DNA of 59,456 nt from Gemmatimonadota bacterium. GTDB taxonomy: Bacteria; Gemmatimonadota; Gemmatimonadetes; Gemmatimonadales; GWC2-71-9. Position numbers and translations under genes: made by a program. Location: contig CP070666.1 in NCBI GenBank assembly GCA_020351775.1, positions 2,383,069 through 2,442,524 on the forward strand, given 5' to 3'. Below, one piece after another: positions 8,810 to 17,958 of this stretch. The first letter of the stretch is position 1. Every line of letters begins with the position of its first letter. The notes under the pieces were generated by a model. It searched no databases. It was given only the letters and a program-made list of their open reading frames with translations, and was not told the origin of the DNA.

Positions 8810-10525
8810 CTACTGCAGGCCCGCCTCGCGACTGTACACGATCCTGCCACCCACGATTGTATAGACCACTTCGGTCGCGGGGATCGCGTCCTCCGGAATC
8901 GTCAAGATATCCTGCGACAGAACCGTCACGTCTGCCAACTTGCCCGGAGTGAGCGTGCCCTTGATGTCCTCTTCAAATGCCGCGTAGGCGCCGTTGATGG
9001 TATACGACCTCAATGCTTCCTCACGGCTCATCCGCTGATCTGGATAGAACACCGAGCCATCCTTGAGCCGGCGCGACACTGTGGCATAGTAGCCTGCAAT
9101 CGGATCCACGTCCTCCACCGGGGCATCGGTTCCATTCGTGACCACTGCCTCCGTCTGCATCAGCTTCTGCCAGACGTACGCACCCTCCTCCGCACGCCGG
9201 GATCCCAAGCGCTCCAGTACGTATGGGGCATCGGACGTGCAGTGGACCCCTTGCACGGAGGCAATCACCCCCAACTGCCCAAAGCGCGGTATGTCGTCCG
9301 GATGCAAGTGCTGCGCGTGCTCAATGCGCCAGCGCATATCTGTCCTCGTGGGATTAGCGCTGTACGCCGCCTCAAAGATGTCCAACACCTCACGATTGGC
9401 CCTGTCGCCAATCGCATGTACGCAGAGCTGGAAGTCGTGCCGCACAGCCAGTAGCGCCGTTTCTTCGACACTCTCGATCGGACTCGTGTTCAGACCAGAG
9501 CTCGCGGGCAGGTCGTCGTACGGTTCCAACAGCCAGGCGCCGTGCGGGCCGAGCGCTCCGTCGATACTGCGCTTGACGGCACGGACCGTGAGATGGTTGT
9601 TGCCGTACCCGATTATCCGGTAGTCGGGCAGCCGCTCAGCCAGTTGCTCGTTGGACACCCGCAGCATCACCCACATACGGACGCCAAGGGATCCATCATC
9701 GATCATCTGCTTGAGCAAGTCCACCGTCTCGAAGCCCGAGCCGGCATCCTGGAAACTGGTGATGCCCTTGGACAGGACCTCCTCGTTGGCGAGCTCTATC
9801 ACACGGCGTGGATCGGGGCTGGCTGCCCCGGCCGACGCCGGCCCCAGCAGCCGCTGCGCTGTCTCTCGAAAGGCACCGATAGGCTCCCCGGCTGCGTCGC
9901 GCACGATCTCACCTCCCGGAGGATCGGGGGTGTTACTCGTGATTCCCGAAATCTCCATCGCCCTGGAGTTGGCAAACGAAGCGTGGCCACTAGCATGACG
10001 AAGCACCACCGGGTTCTCCGGAGATACCGCACTCAGTGAATGGTGAGTCGGTAACCCGTCGACGTTGGGCTGGGGGGTCCTGTCCCACTTCTCCTGATGC
10101 CAGCCCCTGCCCTGGATCAGCTCACCGCCGGCGGCATCCGCTACAACGGCCTCTACCATGGCTACAACCTCATCCCAATTCGCGACATCCCTGAGGTTGA
10201 GCTGCGTTTTCGCTTGTCCTATTCCGGTGAAGTGACCGTGGCTTTCGATGAAACCAGGTAGCGCCAGCATGCCGTCGAGATCGATCACCTCGGTCTCGCG
10301 ACCGATATAGGCACTGATGTCACGATCTGATCCGACAGCTAGGATCGTATCTCCCTTCATGGCGATCGCTTCACCGTTGGGCACGTCACTATCAACCGTC
10401 ACCACCTTACCGCCCCGCAGCACCAGGTCGGCTGCAACCTCGGGCTCGGCATAACAGCCCAGCACGACGGCCAAGGAGCAAAGGGATCCGATCAAGCGAC
10501 GATTCCATCGCTGGAACCTCGTCAT
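8810..10525 (-). CDS. YtcJ-type amidohydrolase (amidohydrolase_3), predicted lipoprotein
   Basis: 571 residues from the ATG at 10525, chosen because GGAGG lies six bases upstream; an ATG at 10540 and one at 10786 are in frame but less well supported. The N-terminus is a lipoprotein signal with lipobox VVLGC, so the enzyme should be anchored in the periplasm. The family markers follow: ADLVLRGGKVVTVD, the metal site ESHGHF, the RDVANWDEV and GRGWHQEKW segments, KRSIDGALGPHG, the HAIGDRAN loop, and TNGTDAPVED near the C-terminus. YtcJ-like enzymes are zinc-dependent deacylases/amidohydrolases of imidazolonepropionase type; the substrate is unknown. The cyclodeaminase-family gene follows on the same strand. 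Confidence 0.9.
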   Translation of the reverse strand: MTRFQRWNRRLIGSLCSLAVVLGCYAEPEVAADLVLRGGKVVTVDSDVPNGEAIAMKGDTILAVGSDRDISAYIGRETEVIDLDGMLALPGFIESHGHFTGIGQAKTQLNLRDVANWDEVVAMVEAVVADAAGGELIQGRGWHQEKWDRTPQPNVDGLPTHHSLSAVSPENPVVLRHASGHASFANSRAMEISGITSNTPDPPGGEIVRDAAGEPIGAFRETAQRLLGPASAGAASPDPRRVIELANEEVLSKGITSFQDAGSGFETVDLLKQMIDDGSLGVRMWVMLRVSNEQLAERLPDYRIIGYGNNHLTVRAVKRSIDGALGPHGAWLLEPYDDLPASSGLNTSPIESVEETALLAVRHDFQLCVHAIGDRANREVLDIFEAAYSANPTRTDMRWRIEHAQHLHPDDIPRFGQLGVIASVQGVHCTSDAPYVLERLGSRRAEEGAYVWQKLMQTEAVVTNGTDAPVEDVDPIAGYYATVSRRLKDGSVFYPDQRMSREEALRSYTINGAYAAFEEDIKGTLTPGKLADVTVLSQDILTIPEDAIPATEVVYTIVGGRIVYSREAGLQ

Positions 10526-10540
10526 TTTCCGCCTCCGCAT

Positions 10541-10843
10541 AACATATCTCGATTCAACTGATGAGGGGAAAACTATGCCAGCGTAGGCTACAGCGTTAGA
10601 CTGCCGCGCTCTCGTCTCGAGGCCAGCCGGCTGCTGCCGATGAAACCAGGTCCCGTGCCTAGTCTCTCTCGCGACCGGCCGTCCTTGCAGCCCGGCGCAT
10701 GCGATACCCCCGGCGAACTTCCCTGCGCTCGCTGCCGACTCGCGGACTTGGCCTTTCGTCCGCGCCGATGTGTATGCATTGTTCACCTCGTGACTGTAGC
10801 CCCGCCGTCACTTGCGTCTTGATCCAATTCACCGGAGTACACC
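10541..10843. other. Divergent intergenic region between the YtcJ-like and AI-2E-family genes
   Basis: About 300 bases that must hold both divergent promoters. A ribosome-binding site CCGGAG lies six bases before the ATG of the plus-strand permease. I see no convincing promoter pair, repeat or small gene. Confidence 0.45.
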
Positions 10844-11944
10844 ATGCCTCGGTCTGCCGCCCAAGATAGGTTCAGCAAAGGGTTCCTGTTGCTTCTGACA
10901 ATCGCTGTGTCAATTCTGTTCTACCTCATGATCCGGCCCTTCTTCATGGCGGTCTTGCTTGCCGGGATATTCAGCGGCATGGCGTATCCCCTATACCGAC
11001 GACTGGTGCGTTGGTTCAAGGGACACAAGGCGCCGGCGTCTATCGCCACTATTCTGATCGTACTGCTCTTGATCGTTGGTCCGCTCAGTGGTTTTCTCGG
11101 CATCGTCGCCACACAGGCAATCAATGTCAGTCAGTCTGTGACACCCTGGGTTGAACAGCAGGTGAGCCAGACAGATCGGCTGGACGAGTTGCTCAGCAAA
11201 CTACCGTTCTACGAAAGGTGGGAGCCTTATCAGCATCAGATTGCCGCTAAGATCGGTGAGTTCGCCGGCAACGTTGGATCATTCCTGGTAAACAGCGTGG
11301 CGTCGGCAACGAGGGGAACTGCATCATTCATGCTCAGCCTGTTCATCATGCTGTATGCGATGTTCTTCTTCCTGATGGGTGGCAGGGAGATCCTCGATAA
11401 GATCCTGTACTATATGCCATTGGGACCCAAGGACGAAAACAGAATGGTGGAGAAGTTCGTTTCGGTGACGAGAGCTACGATCAAGGGAACACTGGTGATC
11501 GGCCTGATTCAGGGTACACTTGCCGGTCTCGGCTTCTTCGTAGCGGGAATCGGTGGGGCGGCATTCTGGGGAACTGTGATGGCCGTGTTGTCGATAATAC
11601 CGGGTGTCGGGACTGCCTTGGTCTGGATCCCCGCGGTCATATACTTGATTGCAGTCGGCAAGATCTGGGCCGGTGTACTCCTAGGTCTGTGGTGTATTGC
11701 GATCGTCGGAACAGTGGACAACGTCTTGCGGCCATATCTAGTCGGGCGAGACACGAAGATGTCGGATCTGATGATTCTGCTCGGAACCCTGGGCGGGATC
11801 CTCATCTTCGGTGCCGTCGGATTCATAGTGGGTCCCATCATCGCGGCACTGTTCGTGACTATTTGGGAAATGTACGGTGAGGCCTTCAAAGAATACCTGC
11901 CCGAAGTCACACCGTTGACGGGAGAATGGAGAACCCAGAAGTGA
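10844..11944 (+). CDS. AI-2E family transporter (PerM/YdiK type)
   Basis: 366 residues, normal for the family. There are about eight membrane helices, two at the N-terminus (residues about 12-45), one near 65-85 and the rest after residue 150. The central hydrophilic stretch (residues about 95-150) and the conserved LSIIPGVGTALVWIPAVIYL and DNVLRPYLVGRDTKMSDL motifs identify the family. Members export the quorum signal AI-2 (TqsA) or act as Na+/H+ antiporters or general efflux permeases; the substrate here is not evident. A GGAG ribosome-binding site lies six bases before the start. Confidence 0.92.
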   Translation: MPRSAAQDRFSKGFLLLLTIAVSILFYLMIRPFFMAVLLAGIFSGMAYPLYRRLVRWFKGHKAPASIATILIVLLLIVGPLSGFLGIVATQAINVSQSVTPWVEQQVSQTDRLDELLSKLPFYERWEPYQHQIAAKIGEFAGNVGSFLVNSVASATRGTASFMLSLFIMLYAMFFFLMGGREILDKILYYMPLGPKDENRMVEKFVSVTRATIKGTLVIGLIQGTLAGLGFFVAGIGGAAFWGTVMAVLSIIPGVGTALVWIPAVIYLIAVGKIWAGVLLGLWCIAIVGTVDNVLRPYLVGRDTKMSDLMILLGTLGGILIFGAVGFIVGPIIAALFVTIWEMYGEAFKEYLPEVTPLTGEWRTQK

Positions 11945-11959
11945 GTATTGGCACGGCCC

Positions 11960-12060
11960 CTTCATACTTCGGACTTCGACAGTCTGCGTTCAAGGTCCGA
12001 GTGTCACCCGGCCAAGACCTACAAGGCTGAACGTCGAAGGCCGAAGGCTGAAGTATGAAG
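11960..12060. repeat. Inverted heptamer-phased repeat, possible bidirectional terminator
   Basis: The left arm is three seven-base units (CTTCATA, CTTCGGA, CTTCGAC, 11960-11980). The right arm is four (GTCGAAG, GCCGAAG, GCTGAAG, TATGAAG, 12033-12060). The outer 11 bases are perfect inverse complements, and CTTCGAC pairs with GTCGAAG inside. The element fills the gap between the convergent stops at 11944 and 12070 and could fold into a long hairpin in both transcripts. Confidence 0.6.
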
Positions 12061-12069
12061 TGCCGCTGA

Positions 12070-14106
12070 CTACGATTCCCTCTTCGTTGGCACCCGTACC
12101 AACGCCCAGACGACCACAGCGAAAACAACCACCGACAACCAGCCTCCCCACCGGTCCATCAATCCTGCAGGGTTGATTCTCAACCACGCTGTGGCGATCG
12201 AACTCACACCGTCTGGAGGATCGGGGGGCAGCAGGAAGTAGAGGGCAGCAAGGCCAACTGCCATCAGCGCTTCACCCGCGATGAGGCCCGACGCCACCAA
12301 GGTACCCTTGTTCTCCGTATCCAGCCGCTCCCGTTCACCGTAAGCGGCTCGTTTCACAATGCGGCTCACGATCCATGCCAGAATGCCCCCGACAAAGATC
12401 GCTGCAGTGGTATCCAGGTGCAGATACATGCCGACCGCGATCAGCATGGGCGATGGCGACTTGATCAGAACCAGTCCCAGCCCGAACGCAATGCCTATAC
12501 CGATCAGAGCCCAGGGCATATTGCCGCCCACGATGCCAGTGGCGAGCTGTGCCATGAGCCCTGCCTGCGGGGCCGAGAGCTGCTCGCCGCCGATTCCCCC
12601 CGGGACTCCGGAGTGAAGGAAGATCATCGGCCACACCAGAACGAACGCCACCAACACCGTCGATATCATCTCCGCCACTTCCATCCTCCAGGGAGTACCT
12701 CCCAGAAGGTGGCCGACCTTCAGATCCTGGATCATATCACCGGCCATTGCAGAGGCACAGCAGACAACCGCTGCTACTCCGAGCACGGCTGCCACACCAC
12801 CAGCTCCCTTGACTCCGATTGCGACCAAGAGGAGTGCCGCGATGATCAAGGTCGAGAGAGCCAGACCGCTGATCGGTTGGTTCGAACCCCCGATCAAGCC
12901 GACGAGATAACCGCCTACCGCCGCAAACAGGAAGCCCGTGATGGTCATTATGATCGCAGCCATCAGTGCCCCTGCAACGCTGTGCGTGAAGTACCAGTAT
13001 AGCAGAGTCATCGGTACGACAGTTACGACCACGCCAATCGTAATCCATTTGAGCGATATGTCGATCTCCAGCCGTGATCCCGCGTTCTCGTCAGATTCGA
13101 TGAAGGCCTTCCTGCCGAAGTCCTGCACCACCCGCACAAACGCTTGCGAGAGCGAGCCCTTTAGAGTCACGAGAGTATGTACAGCGCCGACTAGCATGCC
13201 GCCAACGGCAATTGGCCGCACATAGTTGCGCCACACAGTGTCGGCTATGTCGAGCGGCTCCGCCTCCCCTCCGATCCTGGCCGCCAGGTCCGGGTCCATG
13301 AACAGCAACAGCGGCACCAGAAATAGCCATCCGAACGCTCCGCCGGAGAAGGCCACTGCAGCCAGACGGGGCCCAATGATGTACCCCACAGCGATGAGAG
13401 CCGGTGACGCGGCCGGCGACGCCAGATACACGCCGCCGGTGTGCGCCACCTGACCCAAAGGCGCTTCCGCATCGCCGTGGGTCACCAGCGAGCTGGGCAA
13501 CTGAAAGATCCATTCCTTCGTTGCGGCGACGATCTCGATGCCACGCGAGTTCTTGAACAGCTCGAGTGCCGCACTGATCCCGATCGCGCCGAACACGAAT
13601 CGGGCTCCGCTTTCGCCCTGCTGACCTGCCTTCACCAATTCCGCGCACGCCGCCGACTCGGGAAACGGGAGGTCCGCATCCTCAACCAGCGTGCGGCGTA
13701 GCAGAATCACGAATAGCACCCCAAGAACACCGCCAACTAGCATGATCCAAGTACTGGACCAGTAGTCGAATCTCTCCCACACCGGCTCACCGTCCACGCG
13801 TGCAATCAAGAACGCTGGGAGCGTGAATATCGCGCCTGCGACCAACGCCTCACCCACTGACGCTGCCGTACGAGCGATGTTCTGTTCGAGCACACTCCCC
13901 TTGAAGAACGGCAGGCGAAATGCAGCTATCGCGATCACTGCTGCGGGGAACGTGGCGGAGATCGTCAATCCAGCCTTAAGGCCGAGGTAAGCGTTGGCAG
14001 CACCCAGAACCACTGCCATGAGAATGCCCAGGACAAGGGCCTTCACAGTGAGTTCGGGGAGTGTGCTGCTTGCAGGGATGTATGGTTCGTGCGGCTTGGA
14101 AGCCAT
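12070..14106 (-). CDS. OPT family oligopeptide/metal-chelate transporter
   Basis: 678 residues with about 14-16 hydrophobic segments. It begins with the family hallmark near residue 18 (LTVKALVLGILMAVVLGAAN, AYLGLKAGLTISATFPAAVI). Later come DLPFPESAACAELVKAGQQ, the AVFSGGAFGWL-like region and the C-terminal GLIAGEALMAVG motif, all typical of bacterial OPT proteins. OPT proteins import short peptides or siderophore-metal complexes with protons. The ATG at 14106 fits the usual family N-terminus. It is divergent from the PhoD-like gene. Its substrate cannot be predicted from the sequence. Confidence 0.93.
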   Translation of the reverse strand: MASKPHEPYIPASSTLPELTVKALVLGILMAVVLGAANAYLGLKAGLTISATFPAAVIAIAAFRLPFFKGSVLEQNIARTAASVGEALVAGAIFTLPAFLIARVDGEPVWERFDYWSSTWIMLVGGVLGVLFVILLRRTLVEDADLPFPESAACAELVKAGQQGESGARFVFGAIGISAALELFKNSRGIEIVAATKEWIFQLPSSLVTHGDAEAPLGQVAHTGGVYLASPAASPALIAVGYIIGPRLAAVAFSGGAFGWLFLVPLLLFMDPDLAARIGGEAEPLDIADTVWRNYVRPIAVGGMLVGAVHTLVTLKGSLSQAFVRVVQDFGRKAFIESDENAGSRLEIDISLKWITIGVVVTVVPMTLLYWYFTHSVAGALMAAIIMTITGFLFAAVGGYLVGLIGGSNQPISGLALSTLIIAALLLVAIGVKGAGGVAAVLGVAAVVCCASAMAGDMIQDLKVGHLLGGTPWRMEVAEMISTVLVAFVLVWPMIFLHSGVPGGIGGEQLSAPQAGLMAQLATGIVGGNMPWALIGIGIAFGLGLVLIKSPSPMLIAVGMYLHLDTTAAIFVGGILAWIVSRIVKRAAYGERERLDTENKGTLVASGLIAGEALMAVGLAALYFLLPPDPPDGVSSIATAWLRINPAGLMDRWGGWLSVVVFAVVVWALVRVPTKRES

Positions 14107-14273
14107 GAGGCCACGCTCTCCCGTGTATCAAGACCGTCAATGAATACAGCCAAGACGTGTCGAGGGCCAGCTTCCGTTTGCTGGCCCTGGAGCCGATGTC
14201 GACCACATGGTCATGGCAACGTATATTCGCGGAGACATCGGCATCCCCGTTTTCGCCTCATGAGAAGGATGAT

Positions 14274-16961
14274 ATGCGTACTCCACCAGCATGGCTTGCG
14301 ACCGGGGCCGTTCTCTTGGCGGCAACAGGATGTGTCGGCGATTCAGTCGACACCCGGTTTGAGAGTAACTGGAAGAGAAGACCCAATTCACCCTGGGCAG
14401 GGCCTCACTACTGGGCCAATCGATTGCAGGACTGGGAGGTTCGCGATGGCAGGCTACGGTGCGTCATCCCTGGTCCCATGCGAACGGTACACTTGTTGAC
14501 TCGACAACTCAGCGCGTCGCAAGACCAGTTCACGTTATCGGTTAGAACGGGATCCATCGGAGCTGTTGGCGACGAATCTCCAGCCAGCAGTGCAGGATTC
14601 CTGGTCGGAGCCGGGAGAGACCTCGATTATCGCGCCGCATCCCTGATCCACCACAGCCACGGTGCGGCCGGTGGGCTGTACATCGGCATCGACGCCCGTG
14701 GCAGGCTCCTGGTGAAAGACTTCGAGCAAGAAGAGGGTGAACTGGCACTCAGCGATGCAGCCCTCTCATCCACGGACACAGTAACGCTACACCTCGAAGC
14801 CATTCACCGACCGGATGGCTATTCGATTCGAGTCACCGCCCTCGGCGATGACAGTATATCACTCGGGATCGACGGCGTTGAGCCCGATCGGCTGATCGGC
14901 AACATTGCGCTTGCTTCACACACCGACGTGAATGGCTCCACCACTTTCTGGTTCGACAGTTGGCAAGTTGAAGGAAACAAGCTCGACGTTCATGATGATC
15001 GACTGATGGGCCCCGTAGTCGGGAGCCAGCATACTCTGAGCCGCGGCACTCTCAAGCTCACGGCCCAACTGATGCCTGTGCGTCCCCGCTTCGGGGCAGA
15101 CACGGAGCGAGCGCAGACGGGGCTGTACAGCGATCTCGTCGAACTGCAGGTACGCCGCGGAAGATCCTGGGAGACAATCAACACAGCTCGAGTGATCGTT
15201 CCAGGCTACACAGCGACTTTCGAAGTCGAAGACTGGGATTCGAGCAGTGATGTACCGTTTCGGCTGAGCTACGAGATCATCTACACAGACGGCTCCTCGG
15301 ACATCTACTTCAGACACGGACTGGTGCGCCGAGAGCCCATCGACAAGGATGAAATCATCGTGGCCGCATTCACCGGTAACCACAACGTCGCTCGACCGCT
15401 CCCAGGACGTTGGGCTGGAGTCGACGGTGGTTGGTTTCCCTGGGATTGGGGTGTCTGGTTTCCTCACACCGACATCGTGAAGCACGTCACCGCTCACAAA
15501 CCGGACTTCTTGTTCTTCAGCGGCGATCAAGTCTACGAGGGCGCTAGTCCGACGGCCGCCGACCTTTCTTATCCGTACGAGGACTACCTGTACAAGTGGT
15601 ACTTGTGGTACTGGGCGTTTGGCGAGCTGACCGCCAAGATACCCTCCGTCGCGATTCCAGACGACCATGACGTGTACCACGGCAACATATGGGGTGCCGG
15701 TGGGAAGGCTACGCCCCCAGGTCTGGCTGGAGCCGAGGCACAGGACAAGGGTGGATACAAGCTGTCACCGGATTGGGTAAACATGGTGCAGCGGACGCAA
15801 ACGAGTCACCTGCCGGACCCGTACGATCCTACGCCGGTCGATCAAGGAATCGGGGTCTACTACACGGATGTGCTCTACGCTGGAGTCAGCTTCGCTGTGG
15901 TGGAGGACCGCAAGTTCAAATCGGCGCCGGGGCCGCTCCTGCCCCATGCGGAAATATGGAACGGATGGGCCCAGAACCCGGACTTCGACGCCAAAACGGA
16001 GTCGGACGTTCCCGGAGCCGTCCTCCTGGGTGAGAGACAACTCGGCTTCTTGGAGCATTGGGCTGCCGACTGGAGCGATGGCACGTGGATGAAGGTGCTG
16101 TTGTCCCAATCCTTGTTCACCAACGTGGCCAGTCTTCCCGACAGCGCGGCCAGTGGGTCGATCATTCCCTCGTTGCCGATACTCGACCCAGGTGAGTACG
16201 CTGAGAACGAGAAGATGGTGAGCGACATGGACTCGCACGGCTGGCCGCAGTCAGGCCGCAACCAAGCACTCCGAACCATGCGCAAAGCATTTGCAGTGCA
16301 CCTGGCGGGAGATCAACATCTCGGAAGCACGGTGCAGTACGGGGTCGATGATTGGGGTGACGCTGGGTTTGCCCTTTGCGTGCCGTCGGTAGCGAACTTC
16401 TGGCCCCGTCGCTGGTACCCACCGAAGCCGGGAGCGAATCGGGATCCTGACTCCCCCCAGTATACCGGCGAGTACGAAGATGGGTTCGGTAACAAGATGA
16501 CCGTGTACGCAGTCTCCAATCCAACCAAGTCAGGTAGGACGCCCGCCTTGCTGCATGATCTGGCGCCCGGTTACGGCATTGCACGTTTCAACCGTGACAC
16601 GCGTGAGACCCGTCTGGAGGCCTGGCCCCGATGGGCGGATCCTGTTGCGGGCGGTTCGCCTTATTACGGCTGGCCGGTTGTGTTCAGCCAGACCGATAAT
16701 TACGGCCGGGCGGCAGTGGGATATCTGCCGATCCTGGAGGTTGCCGGATTGGATAATCCGGTGGTTCAAGTGCTCAACGAGCGCTCGGGTGAAGTGGTCT
16801 ATACGATTCGCATCAGCGATGCGAGCTTCGTCCCGTGGGTGTTCGACATTGGACCGCACACGGTGGTCGTTGGAGAGCCTGGGACGGACAGCATGCGGAC
16901 CTTCACTGGGCTCGAGCCTGGCCGCGGACGGGAAGACACTCTGTCAGTCAGATTCGAATAG
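14274..16961 (+). CDS. PhoD-like metallophosphoesterase with N-terminal accessory domain, lipoprotein
   Basis: 895 residues from the ATG at 14274, which has AAGGA five bases upstream; an in-frame start 117 bases earlier precedes the signal. The N-terminus is a lipoprotein signal with LLAATGC. Residues about 30-250 look like a jelly-roll or LamG-like domain (WEVRDGRLRCVIPG, SSAGFLVGAG). The catalytic half has the PhoD-type metal motifs FFSGDQVYEG, SVAIPDDHDVYHGN and VHLAGDQHLGS. PhoD enzymes are calcium/iron phosphodiesterases or alkaline phosphatases; this one is large and probably acts on the cell surface or in the periplasm. It ends 16 bases before the stop of the converging amidohydrolase. 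Confidence 0.85.
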   Translation: MRTPPAWLATGAVLLAATGCVGDSVDTRFESNWKRRPNSPWAGPHYWANRLQDWEVRDGRLRCVIPGPMRTVHLLTRQLSASQDQFTLSVRTGSIGAVGDESPASSAGFLVGAGRDLDYRAASLIHHSHGAAGGLYIGIDARGRLLVKDFEQEEGELALSDAALSSTDTVTLHLEAIHRPDGYSIRVTALGDDSISLGIDGVEPDRLIGNIALASHTDVNGSTTFWFDSWQVEGNKLDVHDDRLMGPVVGSQHTLSRGTLKLTAQLMPVRPRFGADTERAQTGLYSDLVELQVRRGRSWETINTARVIVPGYTATFEVEDWDSSSDVPFRLSYEIIYTDGSSDIYFRHGLVRREPIDKDEIIVAAFTGNHNVARPLPGRWAGVDGGWFPWDWGVWFPHTDIVKHVTAHKPDFLFFSGDQVYEGASPTAADLSYPYEDYLYKWYLWYWAFGELTAKIPSVAIPDDHDVYHGNIWGAGGKATPPGLAGAEAQDKGGYKLSPDWVNMVQRTQTSHLPDPYDPTPVDQGIGVYYTDVLYAGVSFAVVEDRKFKSAPGPLLPHAEIWNGWAQNPDFDAKTESDVPGAVLLGERQLGFLEHWAADWSDGTWMKVLLSQSLFTNVASLPDSAASGSIIPSLPILDPGEYAENEKMVSDMDSHGWPQSGRNQALRTMRKAFAVHLAGDQHLGSTVQYGVDDWGDAGFALCVPSVANFWPRRWYPPKPGANRDPDSPQYTGEYEDGFGNKMTVYAVSNPTKSGRTPALLHDLAPGYGIARFNRDTRETRLEAWPRWADPVAGGSPYYGWPVVFSQTDNYGRAAVGYLPILEVAGLDNPVVQVLNERSGEVVYTIRISDASFVPWVFDIGPHTVVVGEPGTDSMRTFTGLEPGRGREDTLSVRFE

Positions 16962-16977
16962 CGCCTTACTCCGCCGC

Positions 16978-17958
16978 TCACAAGCCGAGCAGTCCGGCCG
17001 CGTTGCCTCCCAGTATTCTCGCGCTGTCTTCGTCAGATAGATCGAGAGCACCGATGCTGTCTACCATCTTCTTGAGGCTGCCTATCTGGTGGGGATAGTC
17101 ACTCCCGGCAAGAAGATGGTCTATCCCGGCAAACGCGATTGCCAGATTCAGCGCATTGACATCGAAGTTCACCGTGTCGTAGTAGAACTCCTTCAAGTAT
17201 TCGCTCGGAGGCCTGCTGATCTCACTGCGACAATCACTGAACGCATCATATCCCCGGTCGAGCCGTTCAGCCAGATACGGTATGGTGCCGCCCAAATGGG
17301 CTAGCACCCATTTGATTCCAGGGAACCGTTCAACCACACCGCTGAACACCAAGTGGGCTGCTGCCAATGTGGTATCGAATACGAAGCCAACGAGTGGCAT
17401 GAGCCAGTACTGCATCATCGCCTCGACACCCAGCGGAAACGTGGGATGGATGTACATGACCGCGCCCGCCTCACTCGCCCTCTCATACAGTGGCCAGAAC
17501 CGTTGATCAGCCAGCGCCACCCCGTTGGCGTTTCCGAACAACATGACCCCCTTGAATCCGAGTTCGCTAGTGACGCGCTCGAATTCCGCAGCCGACGCCA
17601 TCGGATCGTTCAGCGGGAGCGTCGCTAGTGCCGTGAATCGCTCCGACCGCTCGGTGGCGATCTTGGCCAGAGCATCGTTCACCTTCCTAGAGAGAAAGGC
17701 TGAATTGTCCGGATCCTCCATCAGAGTCCCAGGTGCCGTGAACGTGAGCACCTGCTTGGCTATCCCCGTTTCGTCCAGAACCTTCGTGCGATAGGTTATG
17801 TCGCGATGGCCAGGAACCGCAATGTTCTTGTCTCCCGGAGAATGCAAGACTGGGTTGTTCTCAGAGTCAAAAGAGATTTTGACATTGCTCGGGCCGCTCC
17901 GCACAGCCTCTATGTACTCAGGTGGATAGTAGTGATTGTGGAAGTCAATGATCATCAA
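16978..17958 (-). CDS. Amidohydrolase family 2 (ACMSD-like) decarboxylase or hydrolase
   Basis: 326 residues. MIIDFHNHYYPPEY at the N-terminus provides the HxH metal site. Further conserved pieces are AVMYIHPTFP (metal His), the long helix ending ERFPGIKWVLAHLGG, and GIDHLLAGSDYPH (active-site Asp). The pattern fits PF04909, with 2-amino-3-carboxymuconate-6-semialdehyde decarboxylase and gamma-resorcylate decarboxylase as the best-known members. The ATG overlaps the stop of the permease gene upstream by four bases, so it is translationally coupled and last in an operon dehydrogenase-permease-amidohydrolase. A role in breakdown of an amino-acid-derived or aromatic acid is an inference. Confidence 0.87.
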   Translation of the reverse strand: MMIIDFHNHYYPPEYIEAVRSGPSNVKISFDSENNPVLHSPGDKNIAVPGHRDITYRTKVLDETGIAKQVLTFTAPGTLMEDPDNSAFLSRKVNDALAKIATERSERFTALATLPLNDPMASAAEFERVTSELGFKGVMLFGNANGVALADQRFWPLYERASEAGAVMYIHPTFPLGVEAMMQYWLMPLVGFVFDTTLAAAHLVFSGVVERFPGIKWVLAHLGGTIPYLAERLDRGYDAFSDCRSEISRPPSEYLKEFYYDTVNFDVNALNLAIAFAGIDHLLAGSDYPHQIGSLKKMVDSIGALDLSDEDSARILGGNAAGLLGL

